The notes below the pieces were generated by a model that was not told the origin of the DNA, did not search any database, and saw only the letters and a program-made list of their open reading frames with translations. A DNA stretch of 64,000 bases, taken from NCBI GenBank assembly GCA_946478665.1, contig CAMLCZ010000001.1, positions 1 to 64,000 of the forward strand, given 5' to 3'. Every line of letters starts with the position of its first letter. Positions within the stretch are counted from its first letter, which is position 1. Origin of the DNA: an uncultured Bartonella sp. (GTDB taxonomy: Bacteria > Pseudomonadota > Alphaproteobacteria > Rhizobiales > Rhizobiaceae). Positions 19,358 through 30,507 of this stretch are shown here, one piece after another. A program made the translations under genes and the position numbers.

Positions 19358-19981
19358 TTACGAGATCGGTGTCATGACATGTTTGATGTAACCCGGTCGC
19401 GTTTGGAGTTTTTTGTACCAAGTCTCGATATTCGAAAATGTTTTTGTGCGTGGTAGATCCATTGTGTAGTAATAATAGATGAATACGCCAGCGACGATGT
19501 CACCAATACCCAGACTATCGCCGGATAAATAAGGCTGTTTTTTTAGCCCATAATCAAGCACTTCTAAGCCTTTTTCAAACTCTGCAACACTTGCAGTTAC
19601 TTTTTGAGGATCACGTTCGTCTGGTGCAAGTCGGATAGTGTGCATGAGAAAATCTTTATACGGTTCGAATAAAGTTCCCATTGTCCAGTCCATCCATTTT
19701 TCAGCAGCGGCGCGCTTGCCACAATCCTCGATCCACAAGACACCTTTACCATAGCGCGCTGCCAGATAACGCACGATAGTGTTGGATTCCCAAAGAACCA
19801 GTTCTCCATCTTTGATTGTAGGAACTAAACCGTTTGGATTAAGAGCTAGAAATTCTGGTGTATGAAGCCCGCCATAAGCACCACCTGCTTTGACATATTG
19901 GTAATCTAGGCCAATTTCTTCCAGTGTCCAAAGTACTTTTTTAACGTTGCTAGATGTAGGGCGTCCCCAAAGTACAAGCAT
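19358..19981 (-). CDS. Glutathione S-transferase family protein
   Basis: LVLWGRPTSSNVKKVLWTLEEIGLDYQYV...LWESNTIVRYLAARY. Confidence 0.92.
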   Translation of the reverse strand: MLVLWGRPTSSNVKKVLWTLEEIGLDYQYVKAGGAYGGLHTPEFLALNPNGLVPTIKDGELVLWESNTIVRYLAARYGKGVLWIEDCGKRAAAEKWMDWTMGTLFEPYKDFLMHTIRLAPDERDPQKVTASVAEFEKGLEVLDYGLKKQPYLSGDSLGIGDIVAGVFIYYYYTMDLPRTKTFSNIETWYKKLQTRPGYIKHVMTPIS

Positions 19982-19990
19982 TTTATGCCC

Positions 19991-21121
19991 CTATTCCTGT
20001 TTCAACTTCATATGGGTTTCAATAAAATCTACAATTGACGAAATATCATCAAGATCAAAGACAGGCAAAGTCGTATCATCTACAGATGTATCGGAAGCTA
20101 TAGCGACAATATGGGGATCAGATTTGAAAAGAGGTTCACCTTCTTTTCCGCCCGTGCGACGAACTTCCAGTTTGTCATGGCTATCGCGTTTGTACCCTTC
20201 TACAATGACGAGATCGCAAGGTGCTAGACGTTCAAGAATAGTGGCAAGCGGTACATCTTGCTCTATTTCATTTTCGTGGATAATAGCAAATCGTCTTGAC
20301 GAAACGACTGCAACTTCCTGCGCACCGGCTTTTCTATGCTTCCATGAATCTGTGTTCTCATGATCAATATCAAAATCATGATGCGCATGCTTCACAGTTG
20401 CTATCTTATAACCTCTTTTCGTCAGTTCTTCGACGATGCGGACAACCATGGTTGTTTTACCATTGTTTTTCCACCCGGTTACTCCAAAAACTCTATGTTT
20501 TTGCGTCATATTCTCACCAAAATACTTTTTTGAGTCATTGTAATCGTCAGGTGTATTGATGTTAAAGAATGCACCTGTCGGAATATCGCTATCAAATTCT
20601 ATTATATCGACATTTTTAGCAAAAGCGAATGCCCGAATACTTTTATTGTTAGTATCCGACAGAAAATCTTTGAGTTCATCAATAAGAGACACAGGCCATA
20701 AAGCAAATGTCGGTTGCAAACCAGCTGACGTTTTGGCCATACGAAATACCGAATCGTTATCAATGTTGTGTATGAATTTTTCAAAGAATGCATCCGGTAT
20801 GATTGGGCAATCTATAGGTATAGTCAGTATAAAGTCATAGCCATGCTGACGTGCATATGTTAATCCAGCATAAATTCCAGCAAGTGGACCAATAAACAAT
20901 TGGTCTTCGTAATCAGGGATTACAGGGATCTCAGATTTATAGTGTTGCTTTTGTATAGCGTTTGAGCTGATAGCAACGGGTAGCTGGTGTTTTTCCAGAT
21001 TTTCAATCTGGATATCCAGAAAACTACGTCCAGCAAGCTCTAGAAAGGTTTTATCCTGCTTCATTCTTGAAGACCGTCCACCAGCCAAAATAAAACCCAA
21101 TATTTTACAGTTGTTATTCAA
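19991..21121 (-). CDS. mobAB: Fused molybdenum cofactor guanylyltransferase MobA / MobB GTPase-like protein
   Basis: N-terminal FILAGGRSSRMKQDKTFLELAG (MobA), C-terminal VFGVTGWKNNGKTTMVVRIVEELTKRGYKIATVKHAHHDFDID (MobB) in one ORF. Confidence 0.9.
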   Translation of the reverse strand: MNNNCKILGFILAGGRSSRMKQDKTFLELAGRSFLDIQIENLEKHQLPVAISSNAIQKQHYKSEIPVIPDYEDQLFIGPLAGIYAGLTYARQHGYDFILTIPIDCPIIPDAFFEKFIHNIDNDSVFRMAKTSAGLQPTFALWPVSLIDELKDFLSDTNNKSIRAFAFAKNVDIIEFDSDIPTGAFFNINTPDDYNDSKKYFGENMTQKHRVFGVTGWKNNGKTTMVVRIVEELTKRGYKIATVKHAHHDFDIDHENTDSWKHRKAGAQEVAVVSSRRFAIIHENEIEQDVPLATILERLAPCDLVIVEGYKRDSHDKLEVRRTGGKEGEPLFKSDPHIVAIASDTSVDDTTLPVFDLDDISSIVDFIETHMKLKQE

Positions 21122-21362
21122 TGGGTATCCTCATCATGTTACAACAATGTTCGAGCATGAATGACATATATACGCAGTTAAATTACCATGTCGTTGTTTA
21201 TAAGAAATTAGCCTCATAAATCTGATAATTCCAGATTGACGATTTATTTCATATTATCTTCTGATTGTATTTATTTGATAAAATATGCCAGTTTTCAGGA
21301 ACTTTAATTGGTTTAATAGCTTATATACCAAAATCCTCTAAGAAGGTTTTATCAACCTTTGG

Positions 21363-23327
21363 ATGTTTTTGGTCATGCCTTCTAAAACTATTTCAAAACT
21401 TTTGCTCACCTTCCTGGCAACCTCTCTTATTTATAATTCACCAGTAGGCGGCAACCCTGCTTTGGCTGCTAACAGCTTAATGGAGTTGTTTGGTCGTAAA
21501 CCTAAGCCAGCTGCAGTGGTGGAACAACCAGCGGTGGCACCAATAGAAACAAAAGAGCGTACGGAACCGAAAGCAAAGCTTGAAAATATCAAAAGAGTAA
21601 CTGTTTCGGCACCGAAAGCATTCGATTATAAACCAGATAGGATGGTGTTGATCGATTTTGCTGCTGTCGATAGCCAAAAAACCGGTTCTACATCAACAAA
21701 CGATCTCAATGCTGTTCCGACTGTTTTTCGTCCATACAACGCGATTTTGGAAAGCCCGGTAAATGCAAATGCCGTTTCAAACCGTGAAAATTCAAAAGCA
21801 AGTTTTGCAAATATTGATGTGCATGCCGAACGAGATGTTGCCGATGCCGTTCTGAAATATTACGAAAAATCGCCTCATTTGATTTGGTCTGAAAATGGGC
21901 ATGTCGGTTTTAATGCTCTTCGCATCAGAGAGTTTTTAGCAAATTCGGGCGACGATGGTTTAGAGCCCAAAGATTATTATGTGGCATTACCCGATAATGA
22001 GCTAGTTGGTGAGGAGCGGGATCAGGCTTTAACACAATTTGATGTGGAACTTAGTGCCAGAATATTACGCTACGTGATAGATGCTTCACAGGGAAGACTT
22101 GTGGCAGATAGGCTTTCGCCATTTCATGATTTACCGCGTAAACATGTAAATCTTGAACAGGTTATGGATAATCTCGCAAAAAGTGAGCAACCTGTTGAAT
22201 TAATGAACTCCTATCTCCCTCAATCGGAATTTTACCAAGCGTTAAAAAATGCATTGGCGCAATTGCCGAAATCAGAACACAAGTCACTATTCACGTTTTC
22301 ACGTGGGTTTGTTGTCAAACCAGGTGAGTCAAATGATGAATTGCCGCATTTTATTGGCCTTATGTTGGCAAATGCTCCGTCTTCTTATCTCCATAATCAC
22401 CGTGAGATATTGGAACGCTATAGCAGTGAAACGATCTATAATGCTGATCTTGTTAACAGTGTGAAAGATTATCAGAAGCTAGTTGGAAAAAATTCAGACG
22501 GTATTATCGGTTCAGCAACAGTTGCCGCTCTGCAAGATAGTGATGCGGGAAGTAAAAGACAAAAAATTATTGATTCCATGGAACGCTTGCGCTGGTTGCC
22601 GCATAATTTTGGCGATAGATATGTGTTTATCAATCAAGCAGCTTATCGCGCCCAATATATCGAAAACAACACTGTAAAATTGGACATGAAGGTTGTCGTC
22701 GGTAATCCGAAGAATCAAACCTATTTTTTCTATGACAAAATTAGATTGGTAACATTTAATCCCTCATGGGGGGTACCACGTTCAATTGTTTTGAATGAAA
22801 TGTTGCCAAAAATTATCAATGACCAGAGTTATCTTGAACGTAATAATTATGCGCTTTACAACAGTTCAGGTAAACAGGTTTCCGCTTCAGCTGTAAATTG
22901 GCAACAGGTTGCCGCTAAAGGTCATGGTGTCAGTATTCGTCAGAAACCAGGCAAAAACAACGCTTTGGGAGAACTTAAAATACTGTTTCCTAACAAGCAT
23001 GATATCTATCTTCATGACACGCCCAACAAAGCCGCCTTTTCTCGTGACATGCGTGCAGTGAGCCACGGCTGTGTTCGATTAGAAAACCCACGAGAAATGG
23101 CTGCAGCAGTTTTGGGTAAAAGTGTTGACCAGTTAAAGCCTTATTTTGGAAAAGGCGAGCGTAGCCTTACACTTGATGAGCAAGTGCCGGTTTATTTGAC
23201 GTATTTTACAGCGTGGCCAGATTTGGCGACAGGAAGAATAAATTATTATTCAGATGTCTATAATAGGGATCAGCTTATGGCTACAGCCAGCGAAAAGACT
23301 GATATATCGCGCGATAAAAAAATCTAA
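21363..23327 (+). CDS. L,D-transpeptidase family protein (YcbB/LdtD-like)
   Basis: N-terminal region, peptidoglycan-binding segment, HDTPNKAAFSRDMRAVSHGCVRLENPREMA (S-H-G-C-x-R). Confidence 0.93.
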   Translation: MFLVMPSKTISKLLLTFLATSLIYNSPVGGNPALAANSLMELFGRKPKPAAVVEQPAVAPIETKERTEPKAKLENIKRVTVSAPKAFDYKPDRMVLIDFAAVDSQKTGSTSTNDLNAVPTVFRPYNAILESPVNANAVSNRENSKASFANIDVHAERDVADAVLKYYEKSPHLIWSENGHVGFNALRIREFLANSGDDGLEPKDYYVALPDNELVGEERDQALTQFDVELSARILRYVIDASQGRLVADRLSPFHDLPRKHVNLEQVMDNLAKSEQPVELMNSYLPQSEFYQALKNALAQLPKSEHKSLFTFSRGFVVKPGESNDELPHFIGLMLANAPSSYLHNHREILERYSSETIYNADLVNSVKDYQKLVGKNSDGIIGSATVAALQDSDAGSKRQKIIDSMERLRWLPHNFGDRYVFINQAAYRAQYIENNTVKLDMKVVVGNPKNQTYFFYDKIRLVTFNPSWGVPRSIVLNEMLPKIINDQSYLERNNYALYNSSGKQVSASAVNWQQVAAKGHGVSIRQKPGKNNALGELKILFPNKHDIYLHDTPNKAAFSRDMRAVSHGCVRLENPREMAAAVLGKSVDQLKPYFGKGERSLTLDEQVPVYLTYFTAWPDLATGRINYYSDVYNRDQLMATASEKTDISRDKKI

Positions 23328-23422
23328 TCGCGATTTACTGAGATCTAAATAAAGTTAAACTCTGTCTTCGTTCGGTTACACGGATAAAAAAATTCAAGAA
23401 TCTCAAATTTTAGAGCAATAAG

Positions 23423-23453
23423 AAAGGCAGCTTATTTCTAATAAGCTGCCTTT
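23423..23453. terminator. Bidirectional intrinsic terminator between the L,D-transpeptidase gene and rpmG
   Basis: AAAGGCAGCTTATT-TCT-AATAAGCTGCCTTT. Confidence 0.9.
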
Positions 23454-23476
23454 TAAAATAGAGAATCGCAATCAAA

Positions 23477-23644
23477 TTATTTGATTTTTGTTTCTTTAAA
23501 TTCAACGTGCTTCTTAGCAATCGGATCGTATTTACGCTTGCTCATTTTGTCGGTCATCGTGCGGCTGTTTTTCTTTGTGACATAGAAAAAACCGGTATCC
23601 GCAGTAGACAAAAGCTTGATTTTAATTGTTGCTGCTTTGGCCAT
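23477..23644 (-). CDS. rpmG: 50S ribosomal protein L33 (55 aa; absent from the ORF track)
   Basis: Manual translation [55 protein letters not shown]. Confidence 0.95.
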   Translation of the reverse strand: MAKAATIKIKLLSTADTGFFYVTKKNSRTMTDKMSKRKYDPIAKKHVEFKETKIK

Positions 23645-23747
23645 AATTAGGGTCCTGTTCTTACAAAATTACCACCACCTCGCGACCGAAACACATTGTT
23701 CGACACAAGCGGATTTTGGGGCGACACTACGGAAGTTATAGAAAAAG

Positions 23748-25004
23748 TCAAGAGTGGAATAGCGTTCTTGCCAATCTGCATAGCACTAAAATGATATAAA
23801 GTGAGAAAAATGCCGCCATTGTGATGGAAAAGCCGAAAGGATTACAAATATCCATTGCTTTTCCTATTGTTGTTGGGCCTATCAACATTCCAATCCCATA
23901 ACAGAAAATAAAGGCGGAATTCGCAGCAGCAAGCTCGGAGCCCTTAAGACGAGCGCCCAATTGTGCAAGTCCGATAGTATAGAGGCCCGCTGATACGCCC
24001 CCCAAGATGAATAGATCGCCTATCAAAGCTAAGCGGATATGGGCGATCCATGGTATTAGTGCTGTTCCTATAAGACCAATGGCAGCGCACCCCATTAAAG
24101 GATAACGTCGATCTTTTACGAAATCGCTGATAATGCCGATTGGTACGAGGAGAAGGACATTTCCAAGAGCCAGTATCGACATAAAATTGGCTGCTTCGCT
24201 CTCACTATATCCAAGCGTAAGACTGAATGGCGTGATAAGCGTCAGTGCTCCCATTTGAATGGCGCCATAGACGAGAACGGCCATCGTTGATGTCGGTACT
24301 GCCCAAATATATGGTAGGAAAGTGACATGATCGCCATCTTTAAATTGTGGGCTCAAACGCCAAGCGGCAATAATCGGGATAGCAGCCATACCAATCAATA
24401 TGCAGGCAGCACCAAACGGAGTAAAACCTTGACTGCCAACATAGGATAAAAGGGTGGGGCCCAAGGTGAAGCCAATTCCCAATGTAATGGCGTAAATTGC
24501 CAAAATCATACCGCGTTTTTGCTCAGGCGCAGAACTATTCACCCAAAATTCCGAGAGAATAAACATGATGGTCATTGCGAAATGGAGCGTAAATCTTAAG
24601 ACAAACCAGATCCAGATTGATTCGAAATAATAAAAACCTAAAAAGCTTGAACACCCGATAATCATCATGATCAGAATGGATCGGGCTACCCCCATTTTTT
24701 TGGCTATTGGTGCTGTAAAAACAGAAGCAATTATTGTGGCGATACCGCCGACTGTGCCACTATATCCAATGATGCTGCTGGAAAAACCACGGGCAGCCAT
24801 AAGGATTGAGATAAGTTGCGTTCCCAGACCTAATGCAACGCCAACAGCACCGATTGTTGCTGTTGCTGCAATAATGGCACGCCATGAATGGTTTGAAAAA
24901 TTATCGTTTTTATCCTGCATTACAAAAATAGAATTCTTTCCAACCGTTTCTGATTCCAGTACCCTTTGGCATATAATGGGTAAGGATGGAATATTCCAAT
25001 CCAA
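23748..25004 (-). CDS. MFS transporter
   Basis: 12-TM-like hydrophobic ORF with MFS-like loops (APIAKKMGVARS). Confidence 0.85.
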   Translation of the reverse strand: MDWNIPSLPIICQRVLESETVGKNSIFVMQDKNDNFSNHSWRAIIAATATIGAVGVALGLGTQLISILMAARGFSSSIIGYSGTVGGIATIIASVFTAPIAKKMGVARSILIMMIIGCSSFLGFYYFESIWIWFVLRFTLHFAMTIMFILSEFWVNSSAPEQKRGMILAIYAITLGIGFTLGPTLLSYVGSQGFTPFGAACILIGMAAIPIIAAWRLSPQFKDGDHVTFLPYIWAVPTSTMAVLVYGAIQMGALTLITPFSLTLGYSESEAANFMSILALGNVLLLVPIGIISDFVKDRRYPLMGCAAIGLIGTALIPWIAHIRLALIGDLFILGGVSAGLYTIGLAQLGARLKGSELAAANSAFIFCYGIGMLIGPTTIGKAMDICNPFGFSITMAAFFSLYIILVLCRLARTLFHS

Positions 25005-25378
25005 TAATATCGCTATCCTTATATGTGTACGAGCAATGTATGAGGATAGTGGATCTATAATTACGAAATTATCTTATTTATTTTTTTAAATACTTTTTCT
25101 TTTATCAAGAGTTGTAATGGATTTATTGAAAATACTATTATTCAATCATTGATATTGCATTTTTAATTGTCTTTTTTTGATATTGCACAAAATCAATTAA
25201 GCAAAAACTATTCTATGACGAACCCAAGCGGCCGAATTTCTGTGCCAATTAAAACCATTGGTGACAATTGAATCATCCGTATATTTCGTTTCTATTTATT
25301 CGAGTATGATTAGCTAAAATTGGCGCTACTCATTCTTTACGTGTTACATAAACCTATTATTCAATTGGCTGATTAACT

Positions 25379-27661
25379 TCATCTGCGCCTATTACGAGGA
25401 AACCTTTTGATATGCCGGCTATCACGCTTGGTTTTATGGTAAGAAACAGGTGAAAACGGTAAAGTATGAGGAGAACTCAACACCTCAAAGCGTAGCGCTC
25501 CTGCAATAGGCATTGCTTCAATCAGTTTTACTTCGACATTATCACCAAGTTGATATCCCCGATGCGTCCGATCCCCGATCAGGGCATGACGTGCTTCGTC
25601 AAAAAGATAGTAATCTGATGACAAGGTGGATATTGGAGCAAAACCGTCGGCGCCCAATTTATCCAGAGAAATGAACAAACCAGCTTTGGTTACACCAGAA
25701 ATTTTTCCTGTGAACGTTGCGCCAATTTTGTCTGCCAAGAAATGTGCGATTAACCGGTCGATAGTCTCTCGCTCAGCGGCCATCGCACGTCTTTCGGTAA
25801 GAGATATTGATGCTGCAATCTCTTCAAGATCACGTTCCTGCTCATCACTAAGACCATCATTACCAAGTTTTAGTGCTTTAATAAGAGCGCGATGCACAAT
25901 AAGATCTGCATAACGGCGGATCGGAGACGTGAAATGCGCGTAGTTGCGTAGATTTAAGCCGAAATGTCCAATATTTTCCGGTGCATATTCAGCTTGTGAT
26001 TGGGAACGCAAAACAACCTGGTTCACCAGATCCTGTTGATCTGTCCCTTCAACTTTAGCCAAAATTGCATTCATTCTTTCTGGCGTCAGCTCACTGTTAC
26101 GGGCAAGGGATAGCCCTAAAGAATGTAAAAATTCACGCAGTGCTTCCTGTTTCGCCATAGAAGGTTGATCATGCACACGGAAAATGAGGGGTTGCTGCTT
26201 GGACTTTAACGTTTCTGCAGCTGCAACATTTGCCTGAATCATAAATTCTTCAATAAGGCGATGGGCATCTAAACGTGGTGGTACGACCACCTCTTTAACA
26301 CGTCCGTCATCGTCGAGAATGATTTTCTTTTCTGGTAAATCCAATTCCAGAGGTTGTCGCCGGTCACGCGCTATCTTCAAAATTCGATAAGCTTCCCACA
26401 ATGGTTTAAGGACATTTGTCAGAATAGGTGCCGTTTTTTCGTCTGGTTTGCCATCAATAGCAGCTTGGCTTTGCTCATAAGATAATTTCGCAATGGATTT
26501 CATCAATATTCGATGAAACTTATGACTTCGTTTGTTGCCCTCTGCGTCATATATCATACGCACAGCCATAGCTGGTCTATCCTCTCCCTCTCGTAACGAA
26601 CAGAGATTATTGGATATTTGTTCTGGCAACATTGGAACAACGCGATCGGGGAAATAAACCGAATTTCCGCGCTTAAATGCTTCCTTATCAAGGGCGCTGC
26701 CATAACGCACATAATGGGCGACGTCAGCAATGGCGACGGTGACAATAACACCACCTTCATTTTCAGGATCAGTATCTATTTCGGCATACACGGCATCATC
26801 ATGATCCTTTGCATCTTTAGGATCAATGGTTACCAAAGGAAGATGTCGCCAATCTTCGCGTCCTTCGAGATTAACGGGCTTTGCCTTTTCAGCTTCTGCC
26901 AACACGTTTTCAGGAAAGATATAGGGGATATCGTGCGTGACAATAGCAATCATCGATAGCGCTTTTTCACTATCAACACGTCCAAGCACGTCTTTTACAA
27001 CGCCGCGTTTGAGGCCGTAATGATTGTCTCTGCCAACCTCGACTTCAACAAGGTCACCCTCTACCGCTTTCGATTGCGGAGGCATATCAACGATAAGTTC
27101 ACTTGCTTTTCTGTCGATCGGTGTCAATCGCCATTGGCCATTGTCTGCCTTACTCAACACGCCAATTGTTAATGGTTTTTTCCAGTCGATTTTTTTTATG
27201 GCACGGGCTGTATAAGGTGGGCCATCGGGTCTTTTATTACGAAAAATCTTTGCTAATACCCGATCTCCAACGCCAATAGTCGGGCCTCGTGTGTTCCGTG
27301 ATAGATGCATTTCCACCAATGGTGCATCATCACCATCCCATTCGACAGGTTTGGCAATAAAACCGCCGTCCTTATCTCTATTTTGGATATAGAGTAAGGT
27401 GACAGGCGGTAATGTATTTTTTGCAATAATTTTTTTGCGTTGTTTGGCGACGAGACCATCAGCTTTGAGTTCTCGCAATAACTCTTTGAGAAAAATACGT
27501 GAGTCGCCCTTGAGGTTAAACGCTTTTGCCAATTCACGCTTACCGGAAAGATGCGGATTTTCCTCTAAAAAAGAAAGAATTTCCTCTTTTGAAGGCAAAT
27601 GTGACTTTGCCTTACCCATTGAGGTTAAGGTACCGGTCTGTTTTTTATCATCCCGTTTCAA
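25379..27661 (-). CDS. rnr: Ribonuclease R
   Basis: RNB domain (TIDPKDAKDHDDAVYAE; NLRNYAHFTSPIRRYADLIVHR) plus C-terminal S1 domain. Confidence 0.96.
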   Translation of the reverse strand: MKRDDKKQTGTLTSMGKAKSHLPSKEEILSFLEENPHLSGKRELAKAFNLKGDSRIFLKELLRELKADGLVAKQRKKIIAKNTLPPVTLLYIQNRDKDGGFIAKPVEWDGDDAPLVEMHLSRNTRGPTIGVGDRVLAKIFRNKRPDGPPYTARAIKKIDWKKPLTIGVLSKADNGQWRLTPIDRKASELIVDMPPQSKAVEGDLVEVEVGRDNHYGLKRGVVKDVLGRVDSEKALSMIAIVTHDIPYIFPENVLAEAEKAKPVNLEGREDWRHLPLVTIDPKDAKDHDDAVYAEIDTDPENEGGVIVTVAIADVAHYVRYGSALDKEAFKRGNSVYFPDRVVPMLPEQISNNLCSLREGEDRPAMAVRMIYDAEGNKRSHKFHRILMKSIAKLSYEQSQAAIDGKPDEKTAPILTNVLKPLWEAYRILKIARDRRQPLELDLPEKKIILDDDGRVKEVVVPPRLDAHRLIEEFMIQANVAAAETLKSKQQPLIFRVHDQPSMAKQEALREFLHSLGLSLARNSELTPERMNAILAKVEGTDQQDLVNQVVLRSQSQAEYAPENIGHFGLNLRNYAHFTSPIRRYADLIVHRALIKALKLGNDGLSDEQERDLEEIAASISLTERRAMAAERETIDRLIAHFLADKIGATFTGKISGVTKAGLFISLDKLGADGFAPISTLSSDYYLFDEARHALIGDRTHRGYQLGDNVEVKLIEAMPIAGALRFEVLSSPHTLPFSPVSYHKTKRDSRHIKRFPRNRRR

Positions 27662-27664
27662 AAA

Positions 27665-30265
27665 CTATTCTTCCTCTTTAGCTTTCGCCTTTTTTGCTGG
27701 CGCTTTCTTGGTTGCTGTCTTCTTTACAGTTGTTTTGCGGCCTTTTTTAGGTGCAGATGATTTTGCTGCAATGAGTTCCAATGCTTCTTCCAATGTAACC
27801 GATGCTGGATCTTTGCCTTTTGGTAAAGTCGCATTGATTTTTTCCCAATTTACATAGGGGCCGTAGCGTCCATCTCTAACCGTAACAGCGCCACCATCAG
27901 GGTGATCCCCCAATGTTGCAATTGCCTTTGGTGTTGCTGTGCGCCGACTTCCGCCTTTTGCCTGTTTTTCGGCAAGCACCGTTACTGCTCTGTTGATACC
28001 TATATCGAAAACTTCATCTGGTGTTTCTAAATTTGCATATTGACCGTCATGTGAAATATAGGGACCATAACGGCCAATGGAAGCCGTTATTGGCTTGCCC
28101 GTTTCAGGATGAAGGCCAACTTCGCGCGGTAAAGATAGAAGTGCAATGGCTTTTTCATAAGTCATTTCGGTTGGTAACCAACTTCTTGGGAGACCCGCAC
28201 GTTTTGCGTCTTTCCCTTCACCGCATTGCACATAAGGTCCAAAACGCCCTGTACGCAGAGTGATATCTTGTCCGGTCTGCGGATCTTGTCCAAGTACTGC
28301 CGGTTCATCAGGATTTTGTGCCTCACCTTCAGCACCAGATTCACTACCAAGTTGTCTTGTATATTTACACTCTGGGTAATTTGAACAGCCAACAAAAGCA
28401 CCATAGCGCCCAAGTTTTAGTGATAATTGACCGGCATGACAAAGCGGGCAGGAACGCGGATCGCTACCATCTTCTCTTGGAGGAAAAGCAAGTGGTGCCA
28501 AAGTTTCATTCAGGACATCAAGTACATTGCTTACGCGTAATTCCTTAATATCGGCAACAGATGCATTAAATGCGTCCCAGAATTCGCGTAAGACCTGTTT
28601 CCATGATAATTTTCCATCGGAAATAAGGTCAAGTTTTTCTTCAAGATCGGCTGTAAAGTCATATTCAACATAGCGATTGAAGAAGTTTTCCAAAAATGCC
28701 GTAACAATACGTCCCTTGGCTTGCGGTATAAGTTTACGTTTATCAATACTGACATAGTCGCGATCACGGAGCGTTCCTAAAGTCGAAGCATATGTTGATG
28801 GACGGCCAATGCCCAGTTCTTCAAGTTTTTTGATTAATGTTGCTTCAGAATAGCGGGCAGGTGGTTCCGTTGTGTGCTTTAAAGCATCAATGTTGATCTG
28901 CTTTAGGGACTCATTTGCCTGCATCTTTGGCAGCCGGACAGCATCGTCATCTTCGCTCGAATCTTCTTCGCGTTGATCGGTATATGCAGCTATGAAACCA
29001 TCAAATTGTATAACCGAGCCTGTTGCTCTTAAATTTGCATGGTCTGAGCCTCTAATAGCCTCAATTTCAACAGTCGTGCGTTCGATATCTGCTGGTGTCA
29101 TTTGGCTGGCAATGGCTCGCTTCCAGACAAGATCATAGAGTTTTGCCTGATCGCTATCCAGATATTGCCTAACACTATCGGGCGTGCGCATAAAATCTGT
29201 CGGACGGATAGCTTCGTGTGCCTCTTGGGCATTTTTAGCCTTTGTGGAATAAAAGCGCGGCTTTTCTGGCACGTAATTATTACCAAAAGTATCTTTAATC
29301 GCGGTGCGCGCAGCATCGATCGCTTCTGGAGCAATCTGGACACCGTCAGTACGCATATAGGTGATGAGACCAGTGGTTTCTCCACCAATATCAATGCCTT
29401 CATAGAGTTTTTGTGCTACTTGCATAGTGCGAGAAGCGGAAAAACCAAGTTTAGAAGATGCAGCCTGTTGTAGTGTCGATGTTGTAAAGGGCGGTGAAGG
29501 ATTACGTTTTGTCGGTTTTGCATCGACACTAAGTGTCCGAAAGTCTGCGCCTTGCAGCATAGAGCGAATTTCATCAGCTTGTTGTTGTGTCTTGATATCA
29601 AGTTTGGCCAGCTTTTTCTGGTTGAAGGTGGTGAGCTTAGCCAAAAACTGTTCATCATGCGATGTTGCCAATTTGGCTTCTACTGACCAATAATCTTCTC
29701 TTTTAAAACGTTCTATTTCCGACTCACGGTCGCATACCAAGCGTAGTGCAACCGACTGCACACGACCTGCAGATCGTGCACCCGGTAATTTCCTCCACAG
29801 GACTGGAGAAAGTGTAAAGCCAACCAGATAATCCAAAGCACGTCTTGCAAGATATGCATCGACAAGTGGCACATCGATATCTCTGGGGTGCGCCATTGCG
29901 TCCAATACGGCATGTTTGGTGATGGCGTTAAAGACAACACGTTTCACTGATTTGTCTTTTAAAGCTTTCTTCTGGCGCAAGACTTCCAACACATGCCAAG
30001 AAATTGCTTCACCTTCTCGATCAGGGTCGGTTGCTAAAATGAGACCGTCAGCGTCTTTCAACGCTTTTGTTATTTCACTCAGCCGCTTTGCAGCTGCAGT
30101 GCTCGTATCCCATTTCATAGAAAAATCTTCATCGGGAAGTACAGAACCATCTTTGGCCGGTAAATCGCGTACATGCCCAAAAGACGCTAGAACCTTATAA
30201 TTAGATCCTAGATATTTATTGATTGTTTTGGCTTTTGCCGGTGATTCGACGACAACAACATCCAT
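27665..30265 (-). CDS. topA: DNA topoisomerase I
   Basis: MDVVVVESPAKAKTINKYLG; TYMRTDG; zinc-finger repeats; Lys/Ala-rich tail. Confidence 0.97.
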   Translation of the reverse strand: MDVVVVESPAKAKTINKYLGSNYKVLASFGHVRDLPAKDGSVLPDEDFSMKWDTSTAAAKRLSEITKALKDADGLILATDPDREGEAISWHVLEVLRQKKALKDKSVKRVVFNAITKHAVLDAMAHPRDIDVPLVDAYLARRALDYLVGFTLSPVLWRKLPGARSAGRVQSVALRLVCDRESEIERFKREDYWSVEAKLATSHDEQFLAKLTTFNQKKLAKLDIKTQQQADEIRSMLQGADFRTLSVDAKPTKRNPSPPFTTSTLQQAASSKLGFSASRTMQVAQKLYEGIDIGGETTGLITYMRTDGVQIAPEAIDAARTAIKDTFGNNYVPEKPRFYSTKAKNAQEAHEAIRPTDFMRTPDSVRQYLDSDQAKLYDLVWKRAIASQMTPADIERTTVEIEAIRGSDHANLRATGSVIQFDGFIAAYTDQREEDSSEDDDAVRLPKMQANESLKQINIDALKHTTEPPARYSEATLIKKLEELGIGRPSTYASTLGTLRDRDYVSIDKRKLIPQAKGRIVTAFLENFFNRYVEYDFTADLEEKLDLISDGKLSWKQVLREFWDAFNASVADIKELRVSNVLDVLNETLAPLAFPPREDGSDPRSCPLCHAGQLSLKLGRYGAFVGCSNYPECKYTRQLGSESGAEGEAQNPDEPAVLGQDPQTGQDITLRTGRFGPYVQCGEGKDAKRAGLPRSWLPTEMTYEKAIALLSLPREVGLHPETGKPITASIGRYGPYISHDGQYANLETPDEVFDIGINRAVTVLAEKQAKGGSRRTATPKAIATLGDHPDGGAVTVRDGRYGPYVNWEKINATLPKGKDPASVTLEEALELIAAKSSAPKKGRKTTVKKTATKKAPAKKAKAKEEE

Positions 30266-30507
30266 AATGATATCTGCTTTTCTATATCAATAACCAAATT
30301 AAACTGCTTTCACATGAACAGCCAATGCGGTTTGGTCAAGGCTAAATCAAAAAAAAACTTATATTGCAACTAATGATTGCGAAAAATATAAATACACGTT
30401 AATATGGTGCTATTCCATTTGTAGGTCGCCATTTATAGGATGGGCTGGGAATAAAATTCGATTTCTTAGTTTTCTATGCTGGGATTTCATTTATTTAGGA
30501 AATTATT

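Noticed and set aside
29102-29473. + strand ORF 123 aa (and other ORFs over 27.4-30.2 kb)
   Set aside because: Shadow ORFs of rnr/topA.
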